Below, in pieces: positions 34,291-42,999 of a stretch of 64,000 nt of DNA. The DNA is from JAEUKA01 sp035328405 (GTDB lineage: Bacteria; Myxococcota_A; Polyangia; Palsa-1104; JAEUJZ01), in assembly GCA_035328405.1 (NCBI GenBank), contig DAOLIT010000025.1:1-64000 (forward strand), in the 5' to 3' direction. The notes under the pieces were generated by a model. The model saw only the letters and a list, made by a program, of their open reading frames with translations. It was not told the origin of the DNA and did no database searches. Position 1 is the stretch's first letter. The number at the start of each line of letters is the position of its first letter. The position numbers and the translations under genes are program-made.

Positions 34291-35213
34291 ACGATGCCTC
34301 CCTGTTCCGAGACGAGGGTGCCCGCAAGCCCGGTGGTTGCCGCGCGAGTCGCCTTCGCAGGCTGAAGCAGGCACAGTTCAACGACCAGAAGCCCCCACAA
34401 CACCGCACCCAACCCCAAATGTGCGGTCACCTGCCACAGTCCCAAGAAACTCCGCACACTTTCCAGGCCCAGGCCGATTTGCAGCGAAAGAAGCAGCGGC
34501 AGCGCCAGCTTGCACGCCCGAGCAAAGCCGCTCAGCCTGGGCAAAAGCAGTGACACAAGGACCACTGCGACAGCCAAAAACAGCGCGTTCAGTCGATGGA
34601 TCGCCTGGATCACCACCACCGGATGCTCGCCCAGTGGAAGCAAGCCGCCCTTGCAAAACGGAAGCTCTAGGCAGGCGAGCCCTGCGCCTGTGTGTCGCAC
34701 CAATCCTCCCAAGGCGATTTGCACGTAGCACAGCGTCGCCGTGCCCGCCAAAAACCAATACGCCGGACGGGACACATCAAGCCGAGCATTCGACGGTCGA
34801 GTGACACAGGCGATGGACAACACCAGTGCAAAAAACAGCATGGACGTACACAAATGCAAAAGCGAAATCAGCGTCGGCAACTTGTAGATGACCGTTAGAC
34901 CACCAAGCACCCCCTGCACAATCACCAAACCGAGTGCTGGCAGCGTCAGGTGCAACAGTCGGTGCTGTCGGCGTTTCGTCTCGACGTAGCCAAAACCACA
35001 CAGCGCGATCGTCAAGACGCCCACGGCTGTCGCGAACAAGCGATGGCCATGCTCAAAAAACACATTCCCTTTCATCTCCGGGAAAAACTGTCCAAAGCAC
35101 AGGGGCCAATCTGGGCAAGCCAGCGACGAACCCGTGCCATGCACAATGCCTCCGACGAGCAACAGACCGAACGTCGCCAGAGCCGTAAACAACGAAAATC
35201 GATGCGTGACCAT
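34287..35213 (-). CDS. ctaA: Heme A synthase
   Basis: Oxidises the methyl group of heme O to make heme A for cytochrome oxidase. 308 residues with about eight membrane helices. The heme-ligating His pairs are seen in FFEHGHR (55, 57) and IHRLNALF, and LISLLHL and VTAHLG hold more. Cys33 and Cys39 (SSLACPDWPLCFGQ) match the conserved Cys pair of the first half. Start ATG at 35213. The gene heads a minus-strand operon with ctaB. No oxidase subunit genes are in the window. Confidence 0.93.
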   Translation of the reverse strand: MVTHRFSLFTALATFGLLLVGGIVHGTGSSLACPDWPLCFGQFFPEMKGNVFFEHGHRLFATAVGVLTIALCGFGYVETKRRQHRLLHLTLPALGLVIVQGVLGGLTVIYKLPTLISLLHLCTSMLFFALVLSIACVTRPSNARLDVSRPAYWFLAGTATLCYVQIALGGLVRHTGAGLACLELPFCKGGLLPLGEHPVVVIQAIHRLNALFLAVAVVLVSLLLPRLSGFARACKLALPLLLSLQIGLGLESVRSFLGLWQVTAHLGLGAVLWGLLVVELCLLQPAKATRAATTGLAGTLVSEQGGIV

Positions 35214-35560
35214 GAACCCTGATGCCTCAACCGAACGACGCGCCTAAAAAGCCCGCCACCAAGTCTGAATCAACCGCTATTTGACCTGAAACCAGGCGTC
35301 TTTACGGCAAGTCATCGAATGCCGCCAATAGTTTTTTTAGGTTTGCGATGTCACCGACGGATGAATTGAGCCAATGGACGCACAAGAAACCGCTGAAAAT
35401 GTTTTGGAAGCCGCGTTCATGGTCTTGACCGCACCAAAAAGCGTCTGTAACGATGCACGACTTGTCGGCGACGAACTCACCTGTAATTGCGACGGGTGGT
35501 TTCTGCGTCCAACGCTCACCCTCGAAAAACACCGTCTGAACAGACAACGTGGAGGCAAAC
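35214..35560. other. Intergenic region between ctaA and the lipoprotein gene
   Basis: 347 bases between divergent genes. Apart from a possible sigma-70 promoter near 35425 I see no gene or RNA. An antisense open frame over part of it reads through the lipoprotein gene and has no family resemblance. Confidence 0.6.
35425..35453 (+). promoter_or_regulatory. Possible promoter of lipoprotein gene at 35561
   Basis: TTGACC (35425-35430) and TAACGA (35448-35453) are separated by 17 bases and lie about 108 bases before the start codon. The -10 fit is weak, so this is a tentative match only. Confidence 0.25.
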
Positions 35561-37042
35561 ATGCGGTCTCGCTCTTTTTCTCGCTTCGGAATGCTCTCAG
35601 TTTTTTGCCTGCCGATGCTGTCGCTCGGTTGTGGTGGCAGCGACGAAGAACCGCCGATCGAGCCGGCGAAGGAAAATCCCTTTGCCGCAAAACCGGAATG
35701 TACCGGCGAAAAAGTCCAATTCAAGAAAGGGTCGCGCGGGTTGGTCGTGAGCAATTTGGAAATCGCGGCGGTTGGCGTCGGCCTGGACCTGGACGGCGAT
35801 GGCAAACCTGATAACAAACTTGGGGCCGTCGCGTCCCTTGCGAATCCCGAGCTCGAGGGCACGTTCAAAGAAAAGCACGATGTCGTCATTCCGATGGAGT
35901 TTTTCGGCGCAACGTCGGGCGATTCGTCGTGTACCAAGTTCGCGATGTACCTGGGCCAGTTTTTGAAAGACCGGGATCAGGATGGCAAGGACAACACTTG
36001 GGAGACGGACGACGGTGTCGCGAAAGGGGATTGCAACGATTCCGACAAAAGCGTGCGGCCTGGTGCGTCGGAAGTCATCGGCAATCGCATGGATGATGAT
36101 TGCGACGGTTTTGCAGACAACAAGGTCAAGACCAAGCCCGCAGACGACGCCGCAGCCAAAACTGACGACGACGGCGACGGTGTGACCGTGGCCAACGGTG
36201 ATTGCGATGATCGCGCGGTATCCCCGATGGTGCCCACCGACGATGGTCCTGTGCCGCTCGCCAAACTCCGTCACCCAAAAAGCGGGAGTGTGCTTGCAGG
36301 AATCGAACGCTGCGACGGGATCGACTATAACTGCGACGGAATTCCAGACAACGCGCCTCAATGTGATCCATTCGGAAACGCAAACCTGTCGATGGACATC
36401 CAGAAAATCTCGCTTGGCCCAAACAGCGAGCCGATCTTGAGTTTTCGGAACGGGCAAGTGACAGCGAACAAATTGAGTGCTGGCCCGTCGGTGTTTCGCG
36501 TGACGGTGCCCATCAGTGACCAAGTGCTCGAATTGGAACTGTCGGGGGCTCGCGTGGAAGGCTCTTTCCGAAATCAAGGACCGCTGACGTATCTCGACAA
36601 TGCGGTGCTCGGCGGAGTTCTTCAGGTCGTGAGTTTGGCCCGTCTCGACAAAATCAACGTGAAGGGTTTCCTGACACCTCCGCAGTCGTTGTTCGATGCG
36701 GTGTTTGCAAACGGCGCGCTCGCCGAAGTGTTGCGACTCAAGAAAGACGCGGATCTGCACTACATGCCCGACATGGACGTGGATGGCGATGGAATCGAGA
36801 CGTTTTGGGCCTCTGACCCGGAAAAAACGCCGGCGATGGTGGATGTTTGCAAAGATGGGGATGGAACCATCATCCGAAACGGCGACGCATCAGTGCCAAA
36901 CGACGATCCGAAAAAACGCTGCGTGTTTGCGAAGGACCAAAAGGGCAACTATCGGTTTGTAGACGGCATTTCGGCAGCCCTCAAATTTCAGGCGGTGCCT
37001 GCGAAACTAGGCGAACTCGTCGATTCGACGGTGACCAAGTAA
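35561..37042 (+). CDS. Lipoprotein with MopE-type putative metal-binding motifs
   Basis: 493 residues from the ATG at 35561, with GGAGG six bases ahead. The signal ends in LSLGC. Two copies of the Asp/Cys-rich motif called a putative metal-binding or MopE motif are visible: GDCNDSDKSVRPGASEV to DDDCDGFADN (about 155-187) and DGDGVTVANGDCDDRA to DYNCDGIPDN (about 204-267). DQDGKD and DMDVDGDGIE add further calcium-type loops. Such motifs are abundant in Myxococcota surface proteins. The C-terminal half (about 280-400) has no recognised fold. Probably extracytoplasmic metal-binding; the function is unknown. Confidence 0.85.
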   Translation: MRSRSFSRFGMLSVFCLPMLSLGCGGSDEEPPIEPAKENPFAAKPECTGEKVQFKKGSRGLVVSNLEIAAVGVGLDLDGDGKPDNKLGAVASLANPELEGTFKEKHDVVIPMEFFGATSGDSSCTKFAMYLGQFLKDRDQDGKDNTWETDDGVAKGDCNDSDKSVRPGASEVIGNRMDDDCDGFADNKVKTKPADDAAAKTDDDGDGVTVANGDCDDRAVSPMVPTDDGPVPLAKLRHPKSGSVLAGIERCDGIDYNCDGIPDNAPQCDPFGNANLSMDIQKISLGPNSEPILSFRNGQVTANKLSAGPSVFRVTVPISDQVLELELSGARVEGSFRNQGPLTYLDNAVLGGVLQVVSLARLDKINVKGFLTPPQSLFDAVFANGALAEVLRLKKDADLHYMPDMDVDGDGIETFWASDPEKTPAMVDVCKDGDGTIIRNGDASVPNDDPKKRCVFAKDQKGNYRFVDGISAALKFQAVPAKLGELVDSTVTK

Positions 37043-37059
37043 ACAAGAGGCCAAGGCAA

Positions 37060-37287
37060 ATGAACAAGCGCAAGCACCCAGTCAAAGCACACATCACAGG
37101 GAACGTCTGGAAGATCACCACGACCATCGGCGCTCAAGTCAGCGAAGGCGATACGCTGGTGATCATGGAATCAATGAAAATGGAAATGCCAGTTGAGGCC
37201 GAATTGACCGGCACGGTCGTGGAAATCATTACAAAAGAAGGACTACCCGCGAAAGAAGGCGAGGTCCTCCTTTTTATCGAGGAATAA
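37060..37287 (+). CDS. Stand-alone biotin carrier protein
   Basis: 75 residues, essentially one biotinyl/lipoyl domain. The motif VIMESMKMEMPV places the modified Lys at residue 40, and MKM is the mark of biotin, not lipoyl. ATG at 37060. Such minimal carriers serve acyl-CoA carboxylases as separate subunits. It lies 17 bases after the metal-motif lipoprotein gene, which has no obvious link. The carboxyltransferase at 54756 could be its partner; the biotin carboxylase is not in this window. Confidence 0.9.
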   Translation: MNKRKHPVKAHITGNVWKITTTIGAQVSEGDTLVIMESMKMEMPVEAELTGTVVEIITKEGLPAKEGEVLLFIEE

Positions 37288-37347
37288 CGCGGGATACGCG
37301 AAAAAGAACGGTTTTATGGGGGAATAAAATCGGCTCTTTTGGCCAAA

Positions 37348-37689
37348 TCAACCAGGCAAGTCGGCAGAGGATGCTCCGTCTTGGCGCAGATCTAACATTG
37401 GTATCGCTGCGTCGGTTGCTGGTTGGCAGACGCCAACGTAGTCTCGCGAGGTCTCATTTGAACAGGTGAGACCTGGGGCGCAGTCGGCGGGTGTTGAGCA
37501 AGGTTCTCCGGGTCCTCTGCGAGCGGGCTGGCAAACCCCTGATGCGCCACTGCCTGAGTGGGGAGGCTTGGTGCAGACAAGCCCGGCTTGGCAGTCGTCA
37601 GGACCCTGACACGACATGCCTGCACGAGCCTGGCAACCCGCAAGGAAAACGATCTGGATGGCCCAAAGCCAGCAAGCCCGGCGAAACAT
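37348..37689 (-). CDS. Small Cys-rich lipoprotein
   Basis: 113 residues from the ATG at 37689, two bases after the stop of the upstream barrel gene. The signal ends in the lipobox FLAGC. The mature part has two similar Cys repeats, SCQGPDDCQAGLVC and PCSTPADCAPGLTC, each followed by a further Cys, suggesting disulfide loops like those of the lipoprotein at 15105. Likely envelope-anchored. Its close coupling to the barrel gene suggests a shared function. Confidence 0.75.
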   Translation of the reverse strand: MFRRACWLWAIQIVFLAGCQARAGMSCQGPDDCQAGLVCTKPPHSGSGASGVCQPARRGPGEPCSTPADCAPGLTCSNETSRDYVGVCQPATDAAIPMLDLRQDGASSADLPG

Positions 37690-37691
37690 GG

Positions 37692-39686
37692 TCAAAATCG
37701 CAGCATAATCTTGGCCTGGAAAGCTTGTGCCGTGGTTCCTTCGACCGCGAACGCATTGCCCCAGATTTCCTGCTTTTGTGATAGCCCACCCAAGTCAAAC
37801 AACACACCGTACTCCAGCGCAGCGTAGAAACCCTCGTCTTTGTTGCTATACATCAAGCGCGCGTTGATTTCCGCGCCGAGGTTGATTGCGTGTCCAGGAA
37901 ACACAGCAGGTTTGTTGGCCACCGAGTAAATAAACTCCGCCTGGCCACCAAAACTATCAATGAGCCAATACGTGATCGCTGGCTTCATGTAGGTTGCATT
38001 ATAAACCGTTCCAAGGATACGTCGGAACAAAATCATATCGACATGGAAGTCTGGATCGAACGTAAACCGACTGCTGCGTAGATCATAAAAGCCATCTGAG
38101 TTGATCTTGCCTTGCGGTTTTTCGCGGGCGCGACGGAAATTCAATTCGCCGCGCGGGTCGCCGTTCTGGGGGCCTGTCGCGCTTCCGACTTCGAGGCCAA
38201 TGATCAGGCTGTCGCGCAGAAACTTGTAATTCCCGCGAAAAACGCCGCCCAGTTGTTGTATTTGCAACGTGGTCTTGCGCAGCACCGTGTCAACGCCATA
38301 GCCACCGTCTCCATACACGCCCAACTCACCAATGCTGCCGAAAATCGCGGCACCCTCGACTTCGAGCGTCAGCTTCTTGTATTGCAACCGGCCCCAAAGA
38401 TCGGCTGTAAAGGACCAAGCCTTGCGACGGCCCAACGATTTTTGCAGGTCTTGGGCGTTGTAGTACGTAGAAGGCTCCGGTCCGGTTTGGTTGATTGCTG
38501 TGGTCTGTGGACGCGGGTTAAATGTCAAATCCCACTCTTGCCAACGGCCAATCAGAAGTGCGCCATAGTTGAAGACCGTCTTGCCCCGATTCAGCGCGTC
38601 AGCAATCGACATATCATCGTCTTTGCGTCCGAGCGCCAGGCCCACTTGCATTACATCATCCACGTTATCGATGTTATAGTTCCATCCCGTCAATTGTTGG
38701 TTATTGACGATCTGAGACGTAGCACCGACGGCGGCCCAATCGTACATAAACGACGCAAAGTGGTTCCACAAGCGAGCGGTAATCATCACGCGATCGACGG
38801 TTGTGCCAAAGTCGCAATCAGGGCAATTGCCATCGTGATAAAGAAGCCCGGTTCCCCACATGAACGGCATTCTTCCAAACGCAATTTCCGCGAGCGGTAT
38901 CTTTACTTCACCCCAAGCTCGCTTTGCACGAATGGACGATTGTAAGGCGTTTAGTGTCGATTCTTGCGGAACTTGGCTACGGTTCAGGATTGTTGGATAG
39001 CCGTCCGCTGCGCCGCCCCGTCCGTTGATGTAAAAGCCCTCGGGAGTGCTGCCAAGCACCAAGTTGTCGAAAATGTCGATTTGCGACTTGATGCGAATCT
39101 GCTCTGAAAGATTGAGCGTGGGGTCGAGTCTAAACCGCATATCCGATGTGAGCACACCCCGCTCAATACAACCAGACCCTGGATTCCGATTGATGCAACT
39201 CGAAGCTGGTCTTTCGCCCGTCGAAGTCGGAATTTCCGAATAGGGGATCGAAAACGGATTGGCGCGTGTCGAGGTATCGTTGTAATGCCCAAGGTTAAAA
39301 TTGTGCCAATAGAAGCCTCGACCTCGCAGATAGCCATTGAGCTGAAGGAACTGAAGTTCTTTGCCCTTTTTCTCGGGCCAGGGCGGCATGGGCTCTGAGG
39401 CGGCATCGGTCGCACCCGTGGAAGGAGCAGCCTCGGCGGGACCCTCGGGTTTGTCGGGCGGCGGCCCACCTTGAGGCCCACCCATTCCGCCTCCCATTGG
39501 GCGCATTCCTCCCCCAGGACCAAACTGCGCATGCGCATTGGGTAGGGCACCAACGACGACAAGGAATGCAAACATTCCGATCATCGCGATGCGCTGGGCG
39601 TGTTGGGCTCGCAAAGCTGCTACGAGCGAGCCATAGAGGCGACGAAAAACCGGTTCGGAAGACCGAGCCGGGTCGGGTCGTCGCAT
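37692..39686 (-). CDS. Predicted outer-membrane beta-barrel protein
   Basis: 664 residues from the ATG at 39686, preceded by GGAGG; the open frame goes to 39728. A signal peptide (ends near NAHAQ) is followed by a Gly/Met/Pro-rich linker, then about 550 residues of alternating beta strands. Examples are AWGEVKIPLAEIAFGRMPF and FRGNYKFLRDSLIIGLEVGSA, ending in a C-terminal Phe (AFQAKIMLRF), the usual barrel signature. It matches my memory of a Myxococcota barrel family listed as TIGR04551, which I cannot confirm. Probably a porin-like or structural surface protein. Confidence 0.8.
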   Translation of the reverse strand: MRRPDPARSSEPVFRRLYGSLVAALRAQHAQRIAMIGMFAFLVVVGALPNAHAQFGPGGGMRPMGGGMGGPQGGPPPDKPEGPAEAAPSTGATDAASEPMPPWPEKKGKELQFLQLNGYLRGRGFYWHNFNLGHYNDTSTRANPFSIPYSEIPTSTGERPASSCINRNPGSGCIERGVLTSDMRFRLDPTLNLSEQIRIKSQIDIFDNLVLGSTPEGFYINGRGGAADGYPTILNRSQVPQESTLNALQSSIRAKRAWGEVKIPLAEIAFGRMPFMWGTGLLYHDGNCPDCDFGTTVDRVMITARLWNHFASFMYDWAAVGATSQIVNNQQLTGWNYNIDNVDDVMQVGLALGRKDDDMSIADALNRGKTVFNYGALLIGRWQEWDLTFNPRPQTTAINQTGPEPSTYYNAQDLQKSLGRRKAWSFTADLWGRLQYKKLTLEVEGAAIFGSIGELGVYGDGGYGVDTVLRKTTLQIQQLGGVFRGNYKFLRDSLIIGLEVGSATGPQNGDPRGELNFRRAREKPQGKINSDGFYDLRSSRFTFDPDFHVDMILFRRILGTVYNATYMKPAITYWLIDSFGGQAEFIYSVANKPAVFPGHAINLGAEINARLMYSNKDEGFYAALEYGVLFDLGGLSQKQEIWGNAFAVEGTTAQAFQAKIMLRF

Positions 39687-39842
39687 GAAGACCTCCGTGT
39701 CTTTTCGATGGAAAACGTGAAAACGCAAGATAGTGCGGCGGACTATAGAGCCCTCGGCATTGTGAGGTCAACAGCCCAAACCCAAACAAACGGAGAAGAC
39801 CTTTTCCCGTCCTCGTTGCAGCAACTCAAGGATGCAAACGTC

Positions 39843-40508
39843 CTAGTACTGTGCGACGGGCTGGCCTTCGTCCATCCGAGTGCCGCGAAAAGAATCGTAC
39901 AAGTAGTGCCGCAGCCTTCCGATGACCAGATCGAGGGCGACGCGATTCTCTCCTCCCTCGGGAATGATGAGATCAGCCCACCGTTTTGAAGGTTCAACGA
40001 ACTGAAGGTGCATGGGGCGCACCGTCTTGTAGTACTGCTCGCGAATGGACTGAAAACTTCGGCCTCTGTGTTCGAGATCTCGACGGATACGTCTCAAAAT
40101 CCGAATGTCTGCATCGGTATCCACGAACAACTTGATGTCCAGCAAAGCGCGAAGGTCCGGCTCGACAAAAAGAAGGATTCCCTCGACGATGACCACGGGC
40201 GCGGGCTCGACTCGCCGCCGGGTTTTCAAACGCGAATGCGTCTTGAAATCGTACTGAGGCATATCAATCGGATATCCATCCTTCAGATGAGCCAGGTGTT
40301 CAATCAACAGGTTCGTTTCGAGTGAATCGGGATGGTCGTAATTGAGCTGCTCGGCCATCTCTCGAGAAATGCCCGAGCGATCACGGTAGTAACTGTCGTG
40401 ATCGAGAACCACCACGCTTTCAGCGGGCAAACCCTCGACAATTTTGGCGGCCACCGTGGATTTTCCAGACCCCGTGCCGCCTGCAACACCAATAACCAGT
40501 GGATTCAC
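39843..40508 (-). CDS. udk: Uridine kinase
   Basis: Phosphorylates uridine and cytidine in the pyrimidine salvage pathway. 221 residues. P-loop GVAGGTGSGKST (residues 7-18), LDHDSYYRD (36-44), the nucleoside loop MPQYDFKTHSR and the lid segment RRIRRDLEHRGRS are all standard. ATG at 40508. No frameshift or missing motif seen. It follows radC by 55 bases on the same strand and may be cotranscribed. Confidence 0.96.
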   Translation of the reverse strand: MNPLVIGVAGGTGSGKSTVAAKIVEGLPAESVVVLDHDSYYRDRSGISREMAEQLNYDHPDSLETNLLIEHLAHLKDGYPIDMPQYDFKTHSRLKTRRRVEPAPVVIVEGILLFVEPDLRALLDIKLFVDTDADIRILRRIRRDLEHRGRSFQSIREQYYKTVRPMHLQFVEPSKRWADLIIPEGGENRVALDLVIGRLRHYLYDSFRGTRMDEGQPVAQY

Positions 40509-40563
40509 AAGGCGGGAACGTAGTCGGAAGCACCGTTTGTTTCAAGTGTGCGCGCATGTGTGC

Positions 40564-41457
40564 CTAGCATTCTTTTCCATCCGTTTCGTCTTTGACGCTG
40601 GTGTGCAGATCGGGCGTAGACAGGTTTTGTGCGATGGCGTTTGTAAAGGTCGGAGTTTCGGGTTCGAGATCGTATGGCGGCGACAAACCATCGGCATCGA
40701 GATAGGGAACTTCTTCGGTGCATCTCGTTGCTTTGGTGGCTTTCGGTGCGAGTGCTGTCGGCGCTGCCAGCGGCGTCAGTGGCGATCGAACGAGTCCGTG
40801 GTCTGCGAAACTGAAATACCCGCTTTTGGCGACGATCACATGGTCGAGCAGCGGAATTCCGAGCAAATTTCCGGTTTGACACAAACGGTCTGTCAACAAC
40901 TGGTCCTCGTCACTCGGAGACGGAATCCCACTTGGATGGTTGTGGGCGACGATGACGGCGGCCATGCCTTCGCGCACGAGCGGCCTGAACACGTCTGATG
41001 GACTCACGAGAACGCGGTCGATTTGTCCGACGGCAGCGACGTGACGACAACGAATCCGGTGACGCGCATCCAAGCCAAAAACGTGTACGGCTTCCTGTTC
41101 AGCCAAACCCAACTCGACGCTCAGAACACTGGCGATATCCGACGGTGCGCGCACTTGCAAACCGAGAAGCTGTTCTTTGGCCAAAGCGCGACGGCCCAGT
41201 TCTAGGGCGGCCTTGATTTGGCACGCTCGTGCCGGACCCACACCCGAGAGAGAACACAGGGCTGTTTGCCCAGCTCGAAGGAGTCCTTGCGGACCTCCGG
41301 TCACATCCAGCAAGCGACGAGCCAGCGGCTGCGCCGCCCCGGACCCGAGAATCAGTGCCAGCAGTTCATCGTCGGTCAGTTGCTCCGCACCAAGGAACAT
41401 CAATCGTTCTCTTGGGCGCGATGCTTCAGGGCGGGCAAGAAACTCCGTTCTGGTCAT
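40564..41457 (-). CDS. radC: RadC family protein (JAMM fold)
   Basis: 297 residues. An N-terminal helix-hairpin-helix (LSGVGPARACQIKAALELGRR) is followed by the JAMM metal site HNHPSGIPSPSDED. The RadC family name comes from a supposed repair role that has been questioned. The last 70 residues (after about 225) form a low-complexity Pro- and Thr-rich tail not found in typical members. ATG at 41457. It diverges from the formylglycine-enzyme-like gene at 41535. Confidence 0.92.
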   Translation of the reverse strand: MTRTEFLARPEASRPRERLMFLGAEQLTDDELLALILGSGAAQPLARRLLDVTGGPQGLLRAGQTALCSLSGVGPARACQIKAALELGRRALAKEQLLGLQVRAPSDIASVLSVELGLAEQEAVHVFGLDARHRIRCRHVAAVGQIDRVLVSPSDVFRPLVREGMAAVIVAHNHPSGIPSPSDEDQLLTDRLCQTGNLLGIPLLDHVIVAKSGYFSFADHGLVRSPLTPLAAPTALAPKATKATRCTEEVPYLDADGLSPPYDLEPETPTFTNAIAQNLSTPDLHTSVKDETDGKEC

Positions 41458-41534
41458 GATTTCTCCTTGGTTTTGCGGGTGCGAAACGGAAAAAAGAGTT
41501 GGCCTCGATAAGCGACTGCGGTAACAACCCGGCC

Positions 41535-42359
41535 ATGTTTTTCCTGTTGTACGGTGTGCTGGGTGGAGGTGTGTTTCTCGGCTCGGCTGTGGGAATTCAA
41601 TCCATGGCGACGATACCGAGTGGCTGCTTTGTGCGCGGGAACGACGCGGGGGACGCCGACGAAAAGCCAGCCCAGCAGGTGTGTCTTTCGGCGTTTTTGA
41701 TCGATCGGACGGAAGTCACCGTTGCGGATTACCGTGCTTGCGAGGCGGCGCAGATCTGCAAACCAGCGCGGATAAACAAAGGGGAGGAGGCTGATGCGCG
41801 GTTGCCGGTTACGTTTGTCAGTTGGGAAGAGGCAAACACGTTCTGCCGCTGGTCTGGAAAACGACTCCCAACAGAAACAGAGTGGGAAAAGGCGGCGCGA
41901 GGCAGCGGCGGACGACGGTTCCCTTGGGGAAATGAGTTTGAGTGTCGTCGGGGAAATTTTGGCAATTTCGCGATGGATGGCCGATGTGCGGAAGAGGGTG
42001 CTCCTGGGAAACCGGTGGCAGTCGGCTCGTACAGTCTTGGGGCAACGCCAGAAGGCGTATTCGACATGGCGGGAAATGTGTGGGAATGGACGGCGGATGC
42101 CTACCGGGCGGATGCCTACCGAAACGTCAAAACCCAGAAAAATGCTGCCAATTCGCCTGAAACACTGCGCGTGTTGCGCGGTGGCGGGTGTTGTTCGATG
42201 TTGAGCTTGCCGCGTGCCTCGGATCGATGGGCGCTTCCACAAAGCTACCGAGACGGAGATATTGGCTTCCGGTGCGCCAAAGACGGTAAAGAGGTTTCGG
42301 CGGAAAAGATCCCAGCAACCACGCCAACGCCATCGGCACAGACTCGGAGTGGTCCATGA
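41535..42359 (+). CDS. Formylglycine-generating-enzyme-fold protein
   Basis: 274 residues from the ATG at 41535, which opens a signal-anchor-like segment (MFFLLYGVLGGGVFLGSAV); a TTG at 41499 is an alternative. The FGE-sulfatase fold is clear: IDRTEVTVADYRACEAA, SWEEANTFCRWSGKRLPTE, WEKAARGSGGRRFPWGNE, GNVWEWTADAY and VLRGGG. True enzymes need a Cys pair near the end; here CC follows GGG but the spacing to ASDR is unlike the canonical motif, so I read it as a relative of unknown activity rather than a sulfatase activator. Exported. A Pro/Thr/Ser tail ends it. Confidence 0.82.
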   Translation: MFFLLYGVLGGGVFLGSAVGIQSMATIPSGCFVRGNDAGDADEKPAQQVCLSAFLIDRTEVTVADYRACEAAQICKPARINKGEEADARLPVTFVSWEEANTFCRWSGKRLPTETEWEKAARGSGGRRFPWGNEFECRRGNFGNFAMDGRCAEEGAPGKPVAVGSYSLGATPEGVFDMAGNVWEWTADAYRADAYRNVKTQKNAANSPETLRVLRGGGCCSMLSLPRASDRWALPQSYRDGDIGFRCAKDGKEVSAEKIPATTPTPSAQTRSGP

Positions 42360-42510
42360 ACAAATCTGGCTCGGCGTGCGTGGCGGACGGAAATCGCAGC
42401 GCGAGGTCGGCTTGACGTGAAGCGCGTTTGTCGAGATAAACTCGTGCCCCGTTGCAGAAAACCCCGTCGGACAAAGTGTTTTTGTGAAGCCAACCTCGAA
42501 GGAGAAAACC

Positions 42511-42996
42511 GTGAGTCTTGCACCTAGTGAACTATGCAAACGTCTTGGTGAAGCGAAATTCAAAGAGATGTTTCTGTCTATCAACAGCGCCGCAATGAAG
42601 GCTTCTCTGATGGAAGTTGGTTTGTCGGCGACGCGCCACATGAACCACACCAGCCTCCGAAAACGAAATGAGGCTTGGGCGAGCCAATTGTGGATGCTCG
42701 TGTCAGCGGGAAAGCCGTGTTGCAAAGTCCTTTTGTTTGAGTGGCTTAGGCAGAAAAAAGGCGAGATGTTGGTGGCTTTTCTGGACGCGATCGGTGTGCC
42801 GCACCAAAAAGGCCTGACGGACGCGGACTTTATGAAAGAAGTTCCTGAGGAGAAATTGGTCGTGGCAGGCCAGAAGCTCTTGGCGCACCCAAGCTTTGAC
42901 CAGCGAGAGGTTGCGACGTATCTTCTGTTCTTGGACTTTAGCAACGAGACGAACAAGTTTTCCTCTCTGGATCTGGAGCAGAAACTGGCGGTGTAA
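42511..42996 (+). CDS. Protein of unknown function
   Basis: 161 residues from a GTG at 42511 that follows AAGGAG six bases upstream; a GTG at 42484 is possible. The sequence looks like a compact helical protein with Lys- and Leu-rich segments (AFLDAIGVPHQKGL, VAGQKLLAHPSFDQREVATYLLF). No motif or family recognised. It ends 3 bases before the PBP4-type gene, so the two probably share a transcript. Confidence 0.7.
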   Translation: MSLAPSELCKRLGEAKFKEMFLSINSAAMKASLMEVGLSATRHMNHTSLRKRNEAWASQLWMLVSAGKPCCKVLLFEWLRQKKGEMLVAFLDAIGVPHQKGLTDADFMKEVPEEKLVVAGQKLLAHPSFDQREVATYLLFLDFSNETNKFSSLDLEQKLAV

Positions 42997-42999
42997 ACC

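Noticed and set aside
35302..35937. 211-residue minus-strand gene near the MopE-like lipoprotein
   Set aside because: It overlaps the lipoprotein coding region and has no motif or signal; treated as a shadow.
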